DNA of 64,000 nt from Glycomyces albidus (GCF_009451885.1 NZ_WIAO01000014.1:1-64000), one strand, 5' to 3'; positions 53,911-63,394 are shown, numbered from the stretch's first letter. The notes: generated by a model not told the origin, from the sequence alone. Numbers and translations are program-made.

Positions 53911-55605
53911 CTACAGCGCCAGGTCCTTCTCCCACGGCGAGGCCACCGGGAAGTACGCCTCCAGGAAGCGCCGCATCATCTCCGAGCGCTCCTCGACGAG
54001 CTCAGGCGCGAGCCCGGCGTCGTTGATGCAGAACGTCTCCCGGTCGCGCCGCTCCAGCAGCAGCTCCAGGCGCTCGGCGACGTCCGGCATCCCCAGCTCC
54101 ACGTACGCGTCCTGGGCGTGGCCGGAGACCGCCCGGCCCGAGAGGTACGCGTAGTAGTGCTGGAGGGTCACCGTCGAGACGTCGGTGACGTTCCGGAAGG
54201 CGCTCTTGGCGGTCCGGGCCATCTCCTCGTCGAACTCCTTCTCCATCTCGGCGAGCACGCTGCGCTGCAACGGGTACGGGACGTGCTTCATCATCCGCGA
54301 GACCGTGCGCCCGAACGCCCGGTCGATGAGCGCCCGGTCGTTCTTGAACGCCGCGTTCGGCGGCGTGTCGGCGCGGCTGACCGGGTCCAGGTCGATGAAC
54401 GTCTGCGCCGGGAAGAACCGGGCGAGGCCGTTCGGCTCGAAGAAGAGCTGCGGGCCGACCGGGCGGCCCAGGAACATGTCGTCGTTGAAGTACAGGAAGT
54501 GCTCGCTCAGGCCCTCGATGCGGTGCAGCTGCGTCTCGATGGAGTGGGAGTTGAACGTGGGCAGCGAGTCCAGGTCGTCGAACAGCTCGCGGTGGTCGAC
54601 GACCGTGAGCCCCGGCGCGTCCGCGTCGAGCCAGTGCGGGCGCTGCTGGTCGGTCACCAGGTACACGTGGCGCACCCACGGCGCGTTCAAGTGCAGGGAG
54701 CGCAGCGAGAACCGCAGCTCCTGGCGGTCGATGTAGCGGGCGGCGTTGGCCGACTCGGCGTGGTACGGCGACTGCTCGGCCTCGGCGCGGCGGCGCAGCC
54801 ACGCGTGGTCGGAGCCGTCGACCCAGGTGTAGACGACGTCGATCGGGAAGCCGACGTGGTCCGGTCCGGGGCGCGCGAACTCGGCGCGGGTCGGCAGGTT
54901 CGGCAGGTCGGCGTGCGCGCCGCCGGCGAGCGCCGTGAAGAGGCGCCCGGGAGCCGACACCCGGGCGCCGTCGCGGCGGACGACGGGACTGATCCGGTTG
55001 TGGCGCGGCGCCAGCAGGCGGCCGTCGCCGGTGTCGGTCCAGAACTCGACGTCGCAGCCGTAGTCGGGGCCGAAGACGAGGTCGCGTCCGGTGTCGGTCC
55101 ACAGCCAGGAGGCGCGCACGAGCGGGACGTCGCCCATGTCGGTGCGGCGGGCCCACTCGGGCTTGTTCAGGCCGAGCTCGGATTCGCGGAAGGCCGGTTC
55201 GGGCACGGAGAGCCGCCCGCCGGTGGACTCGCAGAGCATCGCGAGGGCGGTGCAGACGCGCTGGCGGTCGGCCGCGGCGGCGCCGAGGACGGGCCGGGTG
55301 AGGCTGAAGCCGGGCACGGCGAAGAAGTCGACGCCGGCGGCGGTGAGGATCGCGGTGACGATCTCGAGGTTGCGCCGCCACACTTCGAGCGGGGTCGGGG
55401 CGGCGAGGGCGTAGGCGGGCCGGATCTCTCCGGCGTGGAGGACGTGGCCGGAGGCGAGGTCGGTGAAGAAGCCGTAGGGCTCGGTGACCTCGGTGCGGGC
55501 CTTGGCGGCGGGAGGTTCGACCGGTCTGGGCTCCACGAATTCATCGACGGGGCGGACGAACTCGGTCGCTCGGGTTGCGATGCGACGGTCATCGGCTGCG
55601 AACAA
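53911..55605 (-). CDS. Stealth family sugar-phosphate transferase (CpsY-like)
   Basis: 564 residues. The conserved Stealth regions are present in order: CR1 IDVVYTWVDGSD (about 259-270), CR2 RYIDRQELRFSLRSLHLNAP (about 291-310) with FNDDMFLG later, CR3 MMKHVPYPLQRSV (about 445-457) and CR4 with CINDAG (about 530). Stealth proteins transfer hexose-1-phosphate units to make phosphoglycan capsules or envelope polymers. The start is TTG at 55605, preceded at optimal distance by AGGAGG; earlier in-frame codons run into the promoter. No other polysaccharide genes are adjacent. Confidence 0.9.
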   Translation of the reverse strand: MFAADDRRIATRATEFVRPVDEFVEPRPVEPPAAKARTEVTEPYGFFTDLASGHVLHAGEIRPAYALAAPTPLEVWRRNLEIVTAILTAAGVDFFAVPGFSLTRPVLGAAAADRQRVCTALAMLCESTGGRLSVPEPAFRESELGLNKPEWARRTDMGDVPLVRASWLWTDTGRDLVFGPDYGCDVEFWTDTGDGRLLAPRHNRISPVVRRDGARVSAPGRLFTALAGGAHADLPNLPTRAEFARPGPDHVGFPIDVVYTWVDGSDHAWLRRRAEAEQSPYHAESANAARYIDRQELRFSLRSLHLNAPWVRHVYLVTDQQRPHWLDADAPGLTVVDHRELFDDLDSLPTFNSHSIETQLHRIEGLSEHFLYFNDDMFLGRPVGPQLFFEPNGLARFFPAQTFIDLDPVSRADTPPNAAFKNDRALIDRAFGRTVSRMMKHVPYPLQRSVLAEMEKEFDEEMARTAKSAFRNVTDVSTVTLQHYYAYLSGRAVSGHAQDAYVELGMPDVAERLELLLERRDRETFCINDAGLAPELVEERSEMMRRFLEAYFPVASPWEKDLAL

Positions 55606-55720
55606 TCGACACCTCCTGACGCTTGCGGCTCTCGCCGATCCGGGGTCTACCGGGACTGCTGCCGGCGCCGTGGAGACGGGTCGCCGTCGACCACATCTGA
55701 ACGTCACGTGGCCGGGCTCT

Positions 55721-55767
55721 GACACGTGTCTCAACAGTAGGCCACAGGGCAGTGACAAAATGGTGTC
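55721..55767. promoter_or_regulatory. Palindromes upstream of the Stealth gene
   Basis: The palindrome GACACGTGTC (55721-55730) lies about 115 bp before the TTG start, and TGACA-6-TGTCA follows about 20 bp further upstream. Both have GACA/TGTC half-sites. These are possible regulator sites; no regulator is adjacent. Confidence 0.35.
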
Positions 55768-55796
55768 AGATTCGCGTCCGGAGCGTCAACCGCAAC

Positions 55797-55820
55797 GGGC
55801 GCCGCCCGGAGGCGACGCCC
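55797..55820 (-). terminator. Terminator of the 2H phosphoesterase gene
   Basis: 10-bp stem GGGCGCCGCC (55797-55806) / GGCGACGCCC (55811-55820) with one wobble pair and a 4-nt loop, 18 nt beyond the stop codon at 55839. Confidence 0.65.
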
Positions 55821-55838
55821 GCTCGGTTATTGAGATGT

Positions 55839-56480
55839 CTACGCGCCCAAGGGGATTCGTGCCACGTGTTCCCACGTGTAGGTCGACGCGTCCTCACTTT
55901 GGATGACTCGGACCAGGTCTACCCCGGTGACTGTGATTTCCGTCCGACCCGGGCGCACGTCCCGGAGCTTGTTCTGGATGGCGCCGCGGCGCGGGTCGAC
56001 GGCGGTGCTGCCGGAGCGGTAGGACAGGGAGACGTGCCCCGGCCCCCCGCAGGGGCGCCCGACGTCGCCCTCGACGACCTCGTTGATCGCCTCGACGCAG
56101 TTCGCGACGAGCGCGTCGAAGTACGTGCCGGGGAACGTGTCGAGCAGGACGCCGCCGGTCGCGGCGAGCGCGGGCCCGACGGTGAGCTTGAACGCGGGGA
56201 CCTCGGCGGCCTTCTGCCGCAGGCGGTCGATGAGCTTGCCGCGCGTGTCGTCGGCGATCGTGGCGGCGTCGCACTCGACCGAGGCGACGGTGGCGTGCAG
56301 CCACTCGTTCGGGACCGGGAGGTCGCCCTCGGCGAGGTCGATGACGGGCCGGTACGACTCGGAGACGGCCTTGACCTCGTCGAGGTCGGTCAGGTAGACG
56401 TGGAGCTTGGTCCATCCGGCCGGCCAGCGCTGCCCTGAACTGGGAGGCTTGGGTCCGGATGTGGGAGCAGATGTGTTCAC
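55839..56480 (-). CDS. 2H phosphoesterase (2'-5' RNA ligase-like) protein
   Basis: 213 residues. The two HxT/S motifs of the superfamily are present: WLHATVASV (about 60-68) and GHVSLSY (about 147-153), about 85 residues apart as expected. The superfamily includes 2'-5' RNA ligases and cyclic phosphodiesterases acting on RNA or nucleotide ends; the substrate here is unknown. The start is a GTG at 56480 with no clear ribosome binding site. It lies about 100 bp after cydC on the same strand, but a small GC hairpin (56511-56527) between them argues for a separate unit. Confidence 0.8.
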   Translation of the reverse strand: MNTSAPTSGPKPPSSGQRWPAGWTKLHVYLTDLDEVKAVSESYRPVIDLAEGDLPVPNEWLHATVASVECDAATIADDTRGKLIDRLRQKAAEVPAFKLTVGPALAATGGVLLDTFPGTYFDALVANCVEAINEVVEGDVGRPCGGPGHVSLSYRSGSTAVDPRRGAIQNKLRDVRPGRTEITVTGVDLVRVIQSEDASTYTWEHVARIPLGA

Positions 56481-56577
56481 TGCCGCATCAATGCCTTAGG
56501 CGAGTCGGAAGGCCCCGGGGCGGGGCCGTTCTGTTCGTTTCCACCGCTGAATGTATTGGTAGCACCGTTCCGGGAGT

Positions 56578-58323
56578 CTACCCACGGGGTGCCAGGTCCA
56601 GAAGCGCACTGAGCGGCGCGTCACGCGGCGCCGGCACGGGCGGTTCGAGGTGGACGGTCCGGTGGACCACGCCGTCGGGGAGCGGCCGGTGGGTGATGAA
56701 GACGGCGGTCTTGCCTTCGAGGGCGGCGGCGGCGGTCCTGAGGACGCGTTCGGCGGTGGCGGCGTCGAGGTGCGCGTCGGGTTCGTCGAGGACGAGGACT
56801 TCTCGGTCGGCGAGGAGGCAGCGGGCGAGGGCGATGCGGCCGCGCTCGCCGCCGGAGACGGCGCGGCCGTGCTCGCCGAGGCGGGTCGGGAGCGCGGCGG
56901 CGGCGGTGCGGTCCGGGGAGGCGTGGACGAGGCCGTCGAACCAGTCGCGGAGGCCGGCCCAGCGCAGGGCCCGGACGAGCTCGTCGTCGCCGGCGCCGAC
57001 GCGGGCGAGGCGGAGGTTCTCGGCGAGGGTGGTGTCGAAGACGTGGGCGTCCTGGGAGCACAGGCCGACGGTGCGGCGCACGTCGTCGCCGGCGAGTTCG
57101 GCGAGTTCGGCGCCGCCGAGGCGCAGCGACCCCTCGTAGGGCAGGAATCCCATGAGGACGGCCGCGAGCGTGGACTTGCCGGAGCCGGAGGGGCCCATGA
57201 CGGCGACGCGTTCGCCGGGCTGGAGGGTGAGGTCGAAGTCGCGGACGGCGGGCCGGTCGGCGCCGGGCCAGGTGGCCGAGAGCCGCTTGATCTCGATGCC
57301 GGGCGCGCTCTGCCCGGCTGCGGCGAGGTGCGGGCCGCCGAGCGGGTCGGGGCCGAACCGCAGGGGCTCGGCGGGGTCGGGGCGGGGTTCGGCGGCGCGG
57401 GTGATCTCGAGGAGGCGGCGGCCGCTCTCCTTGGCGGCGGCGGTGTGCTGCGCGGCGGCGGGGAGGGCGAGGACGGGTTCGAACGCGGCGAGCGGGATGA
57501 GCGCGAGGCAGGCGAGGAGGACCCCGTCGAGGGTCCCGGCGGCGACGGCGGGGATGCCGGTCCACAGTGCGCCGGTCACGGCGGCGGCCATGGCGAGGAG
57601 GCCGGCGGCCTGGCCGAGCCCGGCGGTCCAGGCGATGCGGGCGTGGGCGCGGCGCAGGCGCTCGTCGCCGTCGAGGGCGCGTTCGAGCGCGACGCGGTCG
57701 GTGCCGGCGGCGACGAGCTCTTCGCGGCCGTGGAGGCAGGCGCGGACGTTCTCGGTGAGGGCGCCGCGTTCGGCGGCGGTGGCGCGCAGGGCGTACCGCG
57801 AGGACCAGGAGGCGAGCGCGGGCCCGGCGAGGGCGGCGGCCAGGAGTGCGGCCGCGAGGACCGCGCCGGCGGCGGGCAGGATCGCGGCCTGGACGGCGAC
57901 GGCGGTGGCGGCGGTGATGACGGCGGCGGTAAGCGGGAGGGTGCCGCGGAGCCACCGGTCGCCGGTGCCGTCGACGTCGTCGACGAGGCGGGCCTGGAGG
58001 TCGCCGGAGCGCCAGACGGGGACGCCTGCGGGTGCGAGGCGGACGAGCTTGCGCCACACGGCGATGCGGAGGCGTTCGAGGCCGCGGAAGGCGGCGTCGT
58101 GGGAGACGAGCCGCTCGGCGTACCGGAGCACGCCGCGGCCGATGCCCAGGGCGCGTACGGAGGTGATGGCGACCATCAGGTACAGGATCGGCGGCTGCTC
58201 CCAGGCGCGCGAGACGAGGTACGCGGAGACGGCCAGGAGACCGAGCGCGCTGAGCTGGGCGAGGGCCCCGAGGACGGCGCCGAGGCCGAGCCGCAGGGCG
58301 ATCGGGTTTCGCCAGGTCGTCAC
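56578..58323 (-). CDS. cydC: Cysteine/glutathione ABC exporter subunit CydC
   Basis: 581 residues: six membrane helices (about residues 15-310), then an ATPase domain with Walker A GPSGSGKSTL (about 384), signature VSGGERGRIALARCL and Walker B VLVLDEPDAHLD. With CydD it exports reduced thiols and is needed for assembly of cytochrome bd. The GTG start at 58323 overlaps the cydD stop by four bases. Last gene of cydABDC. Confidence 0.95.
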   Translation of the reverse strand: MTTWRNPIALRLGLGAVLGALAQLSALGLLAVSAYLVSRAWEQPPILYLMVAITSVRALGIGRGVLRYAERLVSHDAAFRGLERLRIAVWRKLVRLAPAGVPVWRSGDLQARLVDDVDGTGDRWLRGTLPLTAAVITAATAVAVQAAILPAAGAVLAAALLAAALAGPALASWSSRYALRATAAERGALTENVRACLHGREELVAAGTDRVALERALDGDERLRRAHARIAWTAGLGQAAGLLAMAAAVTGALWTGIPAVAAGTLDGVLLACLALIPLAAFEPVLALPAAAQHTAAAKESGRRLLEITRAAEPRPDPAEPLRFGPDPLGGPHLAAAGQSAPGIEIKRLSATWPGADRPAVRDFDLTLQPGERVAVMGPSGSGKSTLAAVLMGFLPYEGSLRLGGAELAELAGDDVRRTVGLCSQDAHVFDTTLAENLRLARVGAGDDELVRALRWAGLRDWFDGLVHASPDRTAAAALPTRLGEHGRAVSGGERGRIALARCLLADREVLVLDEPDAHLDAATAERVLRTAAAALEGKTAVFITHRPLPDGVVHRTVHLEPPVPAPRDAPLSALLDLAPRG

Positions 58324-60023
58324 CAGGCCACCTCTCGGTCGGCGATCGCGCGCACCGCTTCGCGGTGGGAGGCGATCAGGACGGTCCGCTGCTCGCGGTA
58401 GGGCGCGAGGGATTCGAGGACGGCGCGCTCGGTGTCGGCGTCGAGGTGCGCGGTCGGTTCGTCGAGGAGCAGGACCGGCGTGTCGAGGAGGTCGGCGCGC
58501 AGCAGGGCCCGGGCGAGGCCGACGCGGGCGGCCTCGCCGGCGGAGAGCCCGGCGCCGTTCGCGGCGACCCGGCGGCGCGCGTCGGGCGCGTGGGCGGCCG
58601 CGATCGCCTTGGCGACGGCGGCGTCCGGGGCGTCTTCGGGGACGGCGAGGCGGACGTTGTCGGCGACGGTGCCGTCGATGAGGACCGGTCGCTGCGGGAG
58701 CCACGAGATGGAGCGGCGGACGGCCGCCGGGTCGAGGCCGGACAGGTCGGTGCCGTCGAACGCGATGGAGCCGGTCACGGGCCGCCGGAAGCCGAGGAGC
58801 GCGGCCAGGAGCGTGGACTTGCCGGCGCCCGAGCGGGCGGTGAGGACGGTGGTCTGCGCGGCGGGCACGGTGAGGCTGATCTCGGGCAGCGGGTCGCGGC
58901 CCGGGTAGCCGAAGACGGTGCGGCGGAACATGATCGTCGGCGCGCGGCGCAGCGGCGGCGGGAGGTGCGGGGCCGCGGGGAGCGCGGCGGGGCCGGCGTG
59001 CGGTGCCGCATCGCCGCCGGGTTCGACCGGTTCGGCGAGGATGGCGAAGACGCGTTCGGCGGCGGCGAGGCCCTCGGCGCTGGCGTGGTAGTGGGTGCCG
59101 ACGCCCCGCAGCGGCAGGTACGCCTCGGGGGCGAGGATGAGCACGAGCAGCGCGGTCTGGAGCCCGGCCTGCCCGGCGAGGCCGCCTTCCACGAGCTGGA
59201 CGCCGACGGTGACGGCGACGACCGCGACCGACAGGGACGCGGCGAGTTCGAGGACCAGCGCGGAGCAGAACGCGACGCGCAGCAGCGCCATCGAGCGGCG
59301 CCGGTACTCGCCGGTGGTGACCTGGATGGCCCCGGCCTGCCTGCCGGCGCGCCCGAACGCCTTCAGCGTGGGCAGTCCGGCGACGAGGTCGGCGAAGTGG
59401 TGGGCGAGCGCGGAGGTGGAGGCCCATTGGCGTTCGGCGCGGGCTTTCGTGTACCGGCCGATGAGGACGCCGAACAGCGGGATCAGCGGCAGCGTCAGGG
59501 CGACGACGAGCGCGGCGGGCGGGTGGGCGAGGAACATGACGGCGAGGACGCCGGCGGGGACGAGGGCGGCGAGGACGAGCTGCGGGAGGTACCGGGCGAA
59601 GTAGGCGTCCAGGGCGTCGATGCCGCGGACGAGGAGCTGGGCGGTCTCGCCGGTGTGGCGGGTGCCCGAGGGCAGGCGCATGAGGCGTTCGAGGGCCTGG
59701 CGGCGCAGGCCGGACTTGACGCCGGCGGCGGCCCGGTTCGCGGCGGCCTCCTGCACGGAGGCGAGCAGGGCCCGGGCGGCGAGGACGGCGGCGAGGCCGA
59801 TGAGGCGCGGGGTGAGCGCGGCGAGGTCCTGGCCGCCGGCGAAGGCTCCGGCGACGAGGCTCGCCGTGAGCCAGGCGCCGGCGATGACGCACGCGGTCTG
59901 GGCGAGGCCGAGCGCGGCGCACACGCCGATGTAGACGGACGCGCCCCGGGCCCGGTGGAGCAGGCGGCGGTCGAACGCGCCGGCGGCGGCGTTCCGGGTG
60001 TACTGCGGGGCGAGCGGCGTCAT
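58320..60023 (-). CDS. cydD: Cysteine/glutathione ABC exporter subunit CydD
   Basis: 567 residues: membrane domain (about 25-300) plus ATPase domain with Walker A ARSGAGKSTLL (about 379), a signature shortened to LSAGEAARVGLARAL (Ala replaces the usual second Gly), and Walker B VLLLDEPTAHLD. It pairs with CydC. The ATG at 60023 overlaps the end of cydB by four bases. In many actinobacteria CydD and CydC are fused; here they are separate but coupled. Confidence 0.95.
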   Translation of the reverse strand: MTPLAPQYTRNAAAGAFDRRLLHRARGASVYIGVCAALGLAQTACVIAGAWLTASLVAGAFAGGQDLAALTPRLIGLAAVLAARALLASVQEAAANRAAAGVKSGLRRQALERLMRLPSGTRHTGETAQLLVRGIDALDAYFARYLPQLVLAALVPAGVLAVMFLAHPPAALVVALTLPLIPLFGVLIGRYTKARAERQWASTSALAHHFADLVAGLPTLKAFGRAGRQAGAIQVTTGEYRRRSMALLRVAFCSALVLELAASLSVAVVAVTVGVQLVEGGLAGQAGLQTALLVLILAPEAYLPLRGVGTHYHASAEGLAAAERVFAILAEPVEPGGDAAPHAGPAALPAAPHLPPPLRRAPTIMFRRTVFGYPGRDPLPEISLTVPAAQTTVLTARSGAGKSTLLAALLGFRRPVTGSIAFDGTDLSGLDPAAVRRSISWLPQRPVLIDGTVADNVRLAVPEDAPDAAVAKAIAAAHAPDARRRVAANGAGLSAGEAARVGLARALLRADLLDTPVLLLDEPTAHLDADTERAVLESLAPYREQRTVLIASHREAVRAIADREVAW

Positions 60024-61018
60024 GCGACCGGGATCCTTTCGACGGAGACCCGCTGGCGGAACACCCAGTAGGTCCAGCCCTGGTAGAGCAGGATGAGCGG
60101 CAGGAAGACCACGGCGGACCAGGCCATGATGCCGAGGGTCTTCTCGGTGGCGGCCGCGTTCTCGTGGGTGAGGCCGTTGGCGGGGTCCCCGGTGGACGGC
60201 AGGACGTCGGGCCAGAGCGCGCAGAACAGGGCCGAGGAGGTCAGCGCGATCGTCAGTGCCGTGGCCGCGAACGCCCAGCCGCCGCGGCCTGTGAAGTCGA
60301 GCGCGAGGCCCGCCAGGAGGGCGAGGACCGCGAGGACGATGAGGACGAGCGAGGCGGCGTTGCCGTGCGCGGCCTGGGTCCAGACGAGGAACGCCAGCGC
60401 GGGCACGGCGGTGGCGGCGCCGAGCAGGAGGCCGGTGGCGCGGGCGCGGGCGCTGAGGTCGCCGGTGGTGCGCAGGTGGAGGAAGTAGGCGCCGTGGGTG
60501 GCGAACAGGAGCAGTGTCGTGAGCCCGCCGAGGAGCGCGTACCCGTTGAGCAGGCCCCAGATCGAGCCGGTGTAGTCGAAGTTCGCGTCGAGCGGGACGC
60601 CGCGCACGATGTTGGCGACGACGGCGCCCCACAGGAAGGCGGGGGCGGCCGAGCCGGCCACGAGGCACAGGTCCCAGCCGCGGCGCCACTGCGGGGTGTC
60701 GCCCTTGCCGCGGTACTCGAAGGCGACGCCGCGGACGATGAGTCCCAGGAGGATGAGGAAGAACAGCAGGTAGAACCCGGAGAAGAGGGTGGCGTACCAG
60801 TGCGGGAAGGCCGCGAACATGGCGCCGCCGGCGGTGATGACCCAGACTTCGTTGCCGTCCCAGACGGGTCCGATGGTGTTGATCATGGCGCGGCGCTCGC
60901 GCTCGTCGCGGCCGAGGACGGGCAGGAGCATGCCGACGCCGAAGTCGAACCCTTCGAGGATGAAGTAGCCGGTGAAGAGCACGGCGATGGCGATGAACCA
61001 GATGGTGGTCAGTTCCAT
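60020..61018 (-). CDS. cydB: Cytochrome bd oxidase subunit II
   Basis: 332 residues with about eight to nine membrane helices, characteristic start MELTTIWFIAIAVLFTGYFI and the conserved GFDFGVGMLLP and PVWDGNEVW stretches. It is the structural partner of CydA in the bd-type menaquinol oxidase, which works at low oxygen and under bc1 inhibition. It lies 13 bp after cydA and overlaps cydD. Confidence 0.97.
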   Translation of the reverse strand: MELTTIWFIAIAVLFTGYFILEGFDFGVGMLLPVLGRDERERRAMINTIGPVWDGNEVWVITAGGAMFAAFPHWYATLFSGFYLLFFLILLGLIVRGVAFEYRGKGDTPQWRRGWDLCLVAGSAAPAFLWGAVVANIVRGVPLDANFDYTGSIWGLLNGYALLGGLTTLLLFATHGAYFLHLRTTGDLSARARATGLLLGAATAVPALAFLVWTQAAHGNAASLVLIVLAVLALLAGLALDFTGRGGWAFAATALTIALTSSALFCALWPDVLPSTGDPANGLTHENAAATEKTLGIMAWSAVVFLPLILLYQGWTYWVFRQRVSVERIPVA

Positions 61019-61031
61019 GGGGCGTCCTCGG

Positions 61032-62438
61032 CTAGTAGGCGAAGGCCATCGGCTTGTCGGGGTCGTCGGACGGGCTGGAGGTGGACATGGCGAGCTCCTC
61101 GCCGGGCGGGCCGGCCTTCGCGAACTTGAAGAACAGGTTCAGGGCGACGACGGCGAGGATCAGGTAGACGAGGGTGAAGCCGATGAGGGACGCGGCGACC
61201 GTGGGCGCGCCGACGCGGGGCGAGACGCCCTCGCTGGTCTGGTAGAGGCTGAACACGACCCACGGCTGGCGTCCCATCTCGGTGAAGATCCACCCGGAGC
61301 TGTTGGCGAGGAACGGGGTGACCGCCATCCACATGGCGACGGGCCAGAACAGGCGGTGCTCGGGGAGGCGGCCGCGGCGGGTGAACCACCAGACGATGAC
61401 GGCCATGGCCACGGCGAGGAGCCCGAAGCCGATCATGAGCCGGAAGGACCAGTACGTGAGCGGGATGTACGGCACGTAGTCGCCGGCGCCGAACCGGTCG
61501 TTGTACTGGGCGTTGAGGTCGTTGATGCCTTCGACGGTGCCGCTGAAGGACCCGGTGGCGAGGTACGACAGGAGCCCGGGGATCTCGATGACCGGCGTGC
61601 CGGTGCGGCCGTCGAGCGAGCCGATGGTGAGCACGGAGAACGGCGCGCTGGAGGTGGTCTGGTAGAGCGCTTCGGCGGCGGCCATCTTCATCGGCTGGGT
61701 CACGGTCATGACCTTGCTGAGGGAGTCGCCCGACAGGACCAGCCCGAGGCCGCCGACGAGCGTGACGAGGATGCCCAGGCGCAGCACGGGCCGGTGCACG
61801 TCGAGGTCGCGGCGGTGCATGAAGTGGTAGCCGCAGACGGCGACGACGACGGTGCCGGCGGTGAGCCAGGAGGCGAAGACGGTGTGCGGGAACGCGGCGA
61901 GGACGACCGGGTTGGACATGACCGCGCCGAAGTCGGTGAGCTCGGCGCGCCCGGCGGTCTCGTTGAGGTGGTAGCCGACGGGGTTCTGCATGAACGCGTT
62001 CGCGGCGAGGATGAAGTACGCGGAGGCCATGGAGCCGAAGGCGACCATCCAGATGCAGGCGAGGTGCAGGCCGGGCATGAGGCGGTCCCAGCCGAAGATC
62101 CACACGCCGATGAAGGTGGATTCGAGGAAGAACGCCATGAGCGCCTCGAACGCGAGGGGCGCGCCGAAGACGTCGCCGACGAAGCGCGAGTACGCCGACC
62201 AGTTCATGCCGAACTGGAACTCCTGGACGATGCCGGTGACCACGCCCATGGCGATGTTGATGAGGAAGAGCTTGCCCCAGAACTTCGTCGCGCGAAGGTA
62301 CGCGGTCGAGCCGGTGGTGCGCCACATGGTCTGCAGGATCGCGACGAGGAGCGAGAGGCCGATGGTGACGGGCACGAACAGGAAGTGGTAGACGGTCGTG
62401 ACGCCGAACTGAATCCGCGCCAAGTCGAGAACGTCCAT
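61032..62438 (-). CDS. cydA: Cytochrome bd oxidase subunit I
   Basis: 468 residues with about nine membrane helices; short Q-loop form. Haem ligand His lies near residue 19 (TTVYHFLFVPVTIG); the quinol-oxidation motif MGRQPWVVF is intact (about residue 400). It couples menaquinol oxidation to oxygen reduction. The ATG at 62438 begins the conserved MDVLDLARIQFG; the longer frame runs into the promoter. Promoter TTGGGA-16-GATAAT lies upstream (62473-62500) with a palindrome over the -35, suggesting repression under some condition. Confidence 0.97.
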   Translation of the reverse strand: MDVLDLARIQFGVTTVYHFLFVPVTIGLSLLVAILQTMWRTTGSTAYLRATKFWGKLFLINIAMGVVTGIVQEFQFGMNWSAYSRFVGDVFGAPLAFEALMAFFLESTFIGVWIFGWDRLMPGLHLACIWMVAFGSMASAYFILAANAFMQNPVGYHLNETAGRAELTDFGAVMSNPVVLAAFPHTVFASWLTAGTVVVAVCGYHFMHRRDLDVHRPVLRLGILVTLVGGLGLVLSGDSLSKVMTVTQPMKMAAAEALYQTTSSAPFSVLTIGSLDGRTGTPVIEIPGLLSYLATGSFSGTVEGINDLNAQYNDRFGAGDYVPYIPLTYWSFRLMIGFGLLAVAMAVIVWWFTRRGRLPEHRLFWPVAMWMAVTPFLANSSGWIFTEMGRQPWVVFSLYQTSEGVSPRVGAPTVAASLIGFTLVYLILAVVALNLFFKFAKAGPPGEELAMSTSSPSDDPDKPMAFAY

Positions 62439-62472
62439 TACGCCCCAATCGCCCGTTGAATTCCTGAGTCCG

Positions 62473-62501
62473 ATTATCGTGGCAGCTTGGGCGATCCCAA
62501 G
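62473..62501 (-). promoter_or_regulatory. cydA promoter with overlapping palindrome
   Basis: Minus strand TTGGGA (62500-62495), 16-bp spacer, GATAAT (62478-62473). The palindrome CTTGGGCGATCCCAAG at 62486-62501 covers the -35 box. It does not match the Rex consensus (TGTGAA...TTCACA) that controls cyd in other actinobacteria. Confidence 0.6.
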
Positions 62502-62587
62502 GGGACGAAACGCGCAATGCATCGAGTTTTCGCGTTGCCGCCCGGCGAGGCACAATCGATGGGCAGTCGATTGCGTGAGGAGACGTG

Positions 62588-63394
62588 ATGCGGAGAGTCG
62601 CAGTGCTGGGCGCCGGGAAGATGGGCCAGGCCATCGTGTCGGGCCTGCTTCGCGCGGGCTGGTCGAAGGACGCGGTCGTGGCCACGGCCCGCAGCGAGGA
62701 GCGCGCGGCGGCGCTGCGCGAGCAGTACGGGGTCCGGGTGGAGCCGAACGCGGCGGCGGTGGCGCAGGCCGACGTCGTGGTGGTCGCGGTGAAGCCGCAG
62801 GACGCGGCGGCGCTGCTCGACGAGCTCTCAGGCGCGTTCTCGTCGGCGGCCCCGGTGGTGAGCATCTGCGCGGGTCTTCCGGTGGCGTTCTTCGAGAAGC
62901 GGCTGCCGGACGCGACGCCGGTGGTGCGGGCGATGCCGAACACGCCGGCGCTGGTCGACGAGGCGATGACGGTCCTCTCTCCGGGCACGCACGCCGACGA
63001 GCGGTGCCTCGACGCGGTCGAGGAGCTGTTCAAGCCGCTCGGGCGCACGCTCGTGGTCGACGAGAAGCACCAGGACGCGGTCACCGCGATCTCGGGCTCG
63101 GGCCCGGCGTACTTCTACTACCTGGCCGAGGCGATGACCGAGGCGGGCGTCCTCATGGGACTGCCGCGGGAGGTCAGCAAGGAGCTGGTCACGCAGACCG
63201 CGCTCGGCGCGGCGCGGATGCTCCGCGAGAGCGGCGAGTCCCCGGTGGCGCTGCGCGAGGCGGTCGAGTCCCCGGCCGGGACGACGATCAGCGCGGTCCG
63301 GCAGCTCGAGAACCACCGGGCGCGCTCGGCGGTGACGGACGCGATCGAGGCGGCACGGGACCGGGCGCGCGAGATCGCCGATGAATATGCGTAG
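62588..63394 (+). CDS. proC: Pyrroline-5-carboxylate reductase
   Basis: 268 residues. It reduces pyrroline-5-carboxylate to proline with NAD(P)H. The N-terminal Rossmann motif is VLGAGKMGQAI (about 5-15), and the signature AISGSGPAYFYYLAEAM (about 163-179) and C-terminal ESPAGTTISAVRQLE are intact. The ATG at 62588 is preferred to the GTG one codon before because GAGGAG lies at a better distance. It is divergent from cydA; monocistronic in view of the following gap. Confidence 0.96.
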   Translation: MRRVAVLGAGKMGQAIVSGLLRAGWSKDAVVATARSEERAAALREQYGVRVEPNAAAVAQADVVVVAVKPQDAAALLDELSGAFSSAAPVVSICAGLPVAFFEKRLPDATPVVRAMPNTPALVDEAMTVLSPGTHADERCLDAVEELFKPLGRTLVVDEKHQDAVTAISGSGPAYFYYLAEAMTEAGVLMGLPREVSKELVTQTALGAARMLRESGESPVALREAVESPAGTTISAVRQLENHRARSAVTDAIEAARDRAREIADEYA

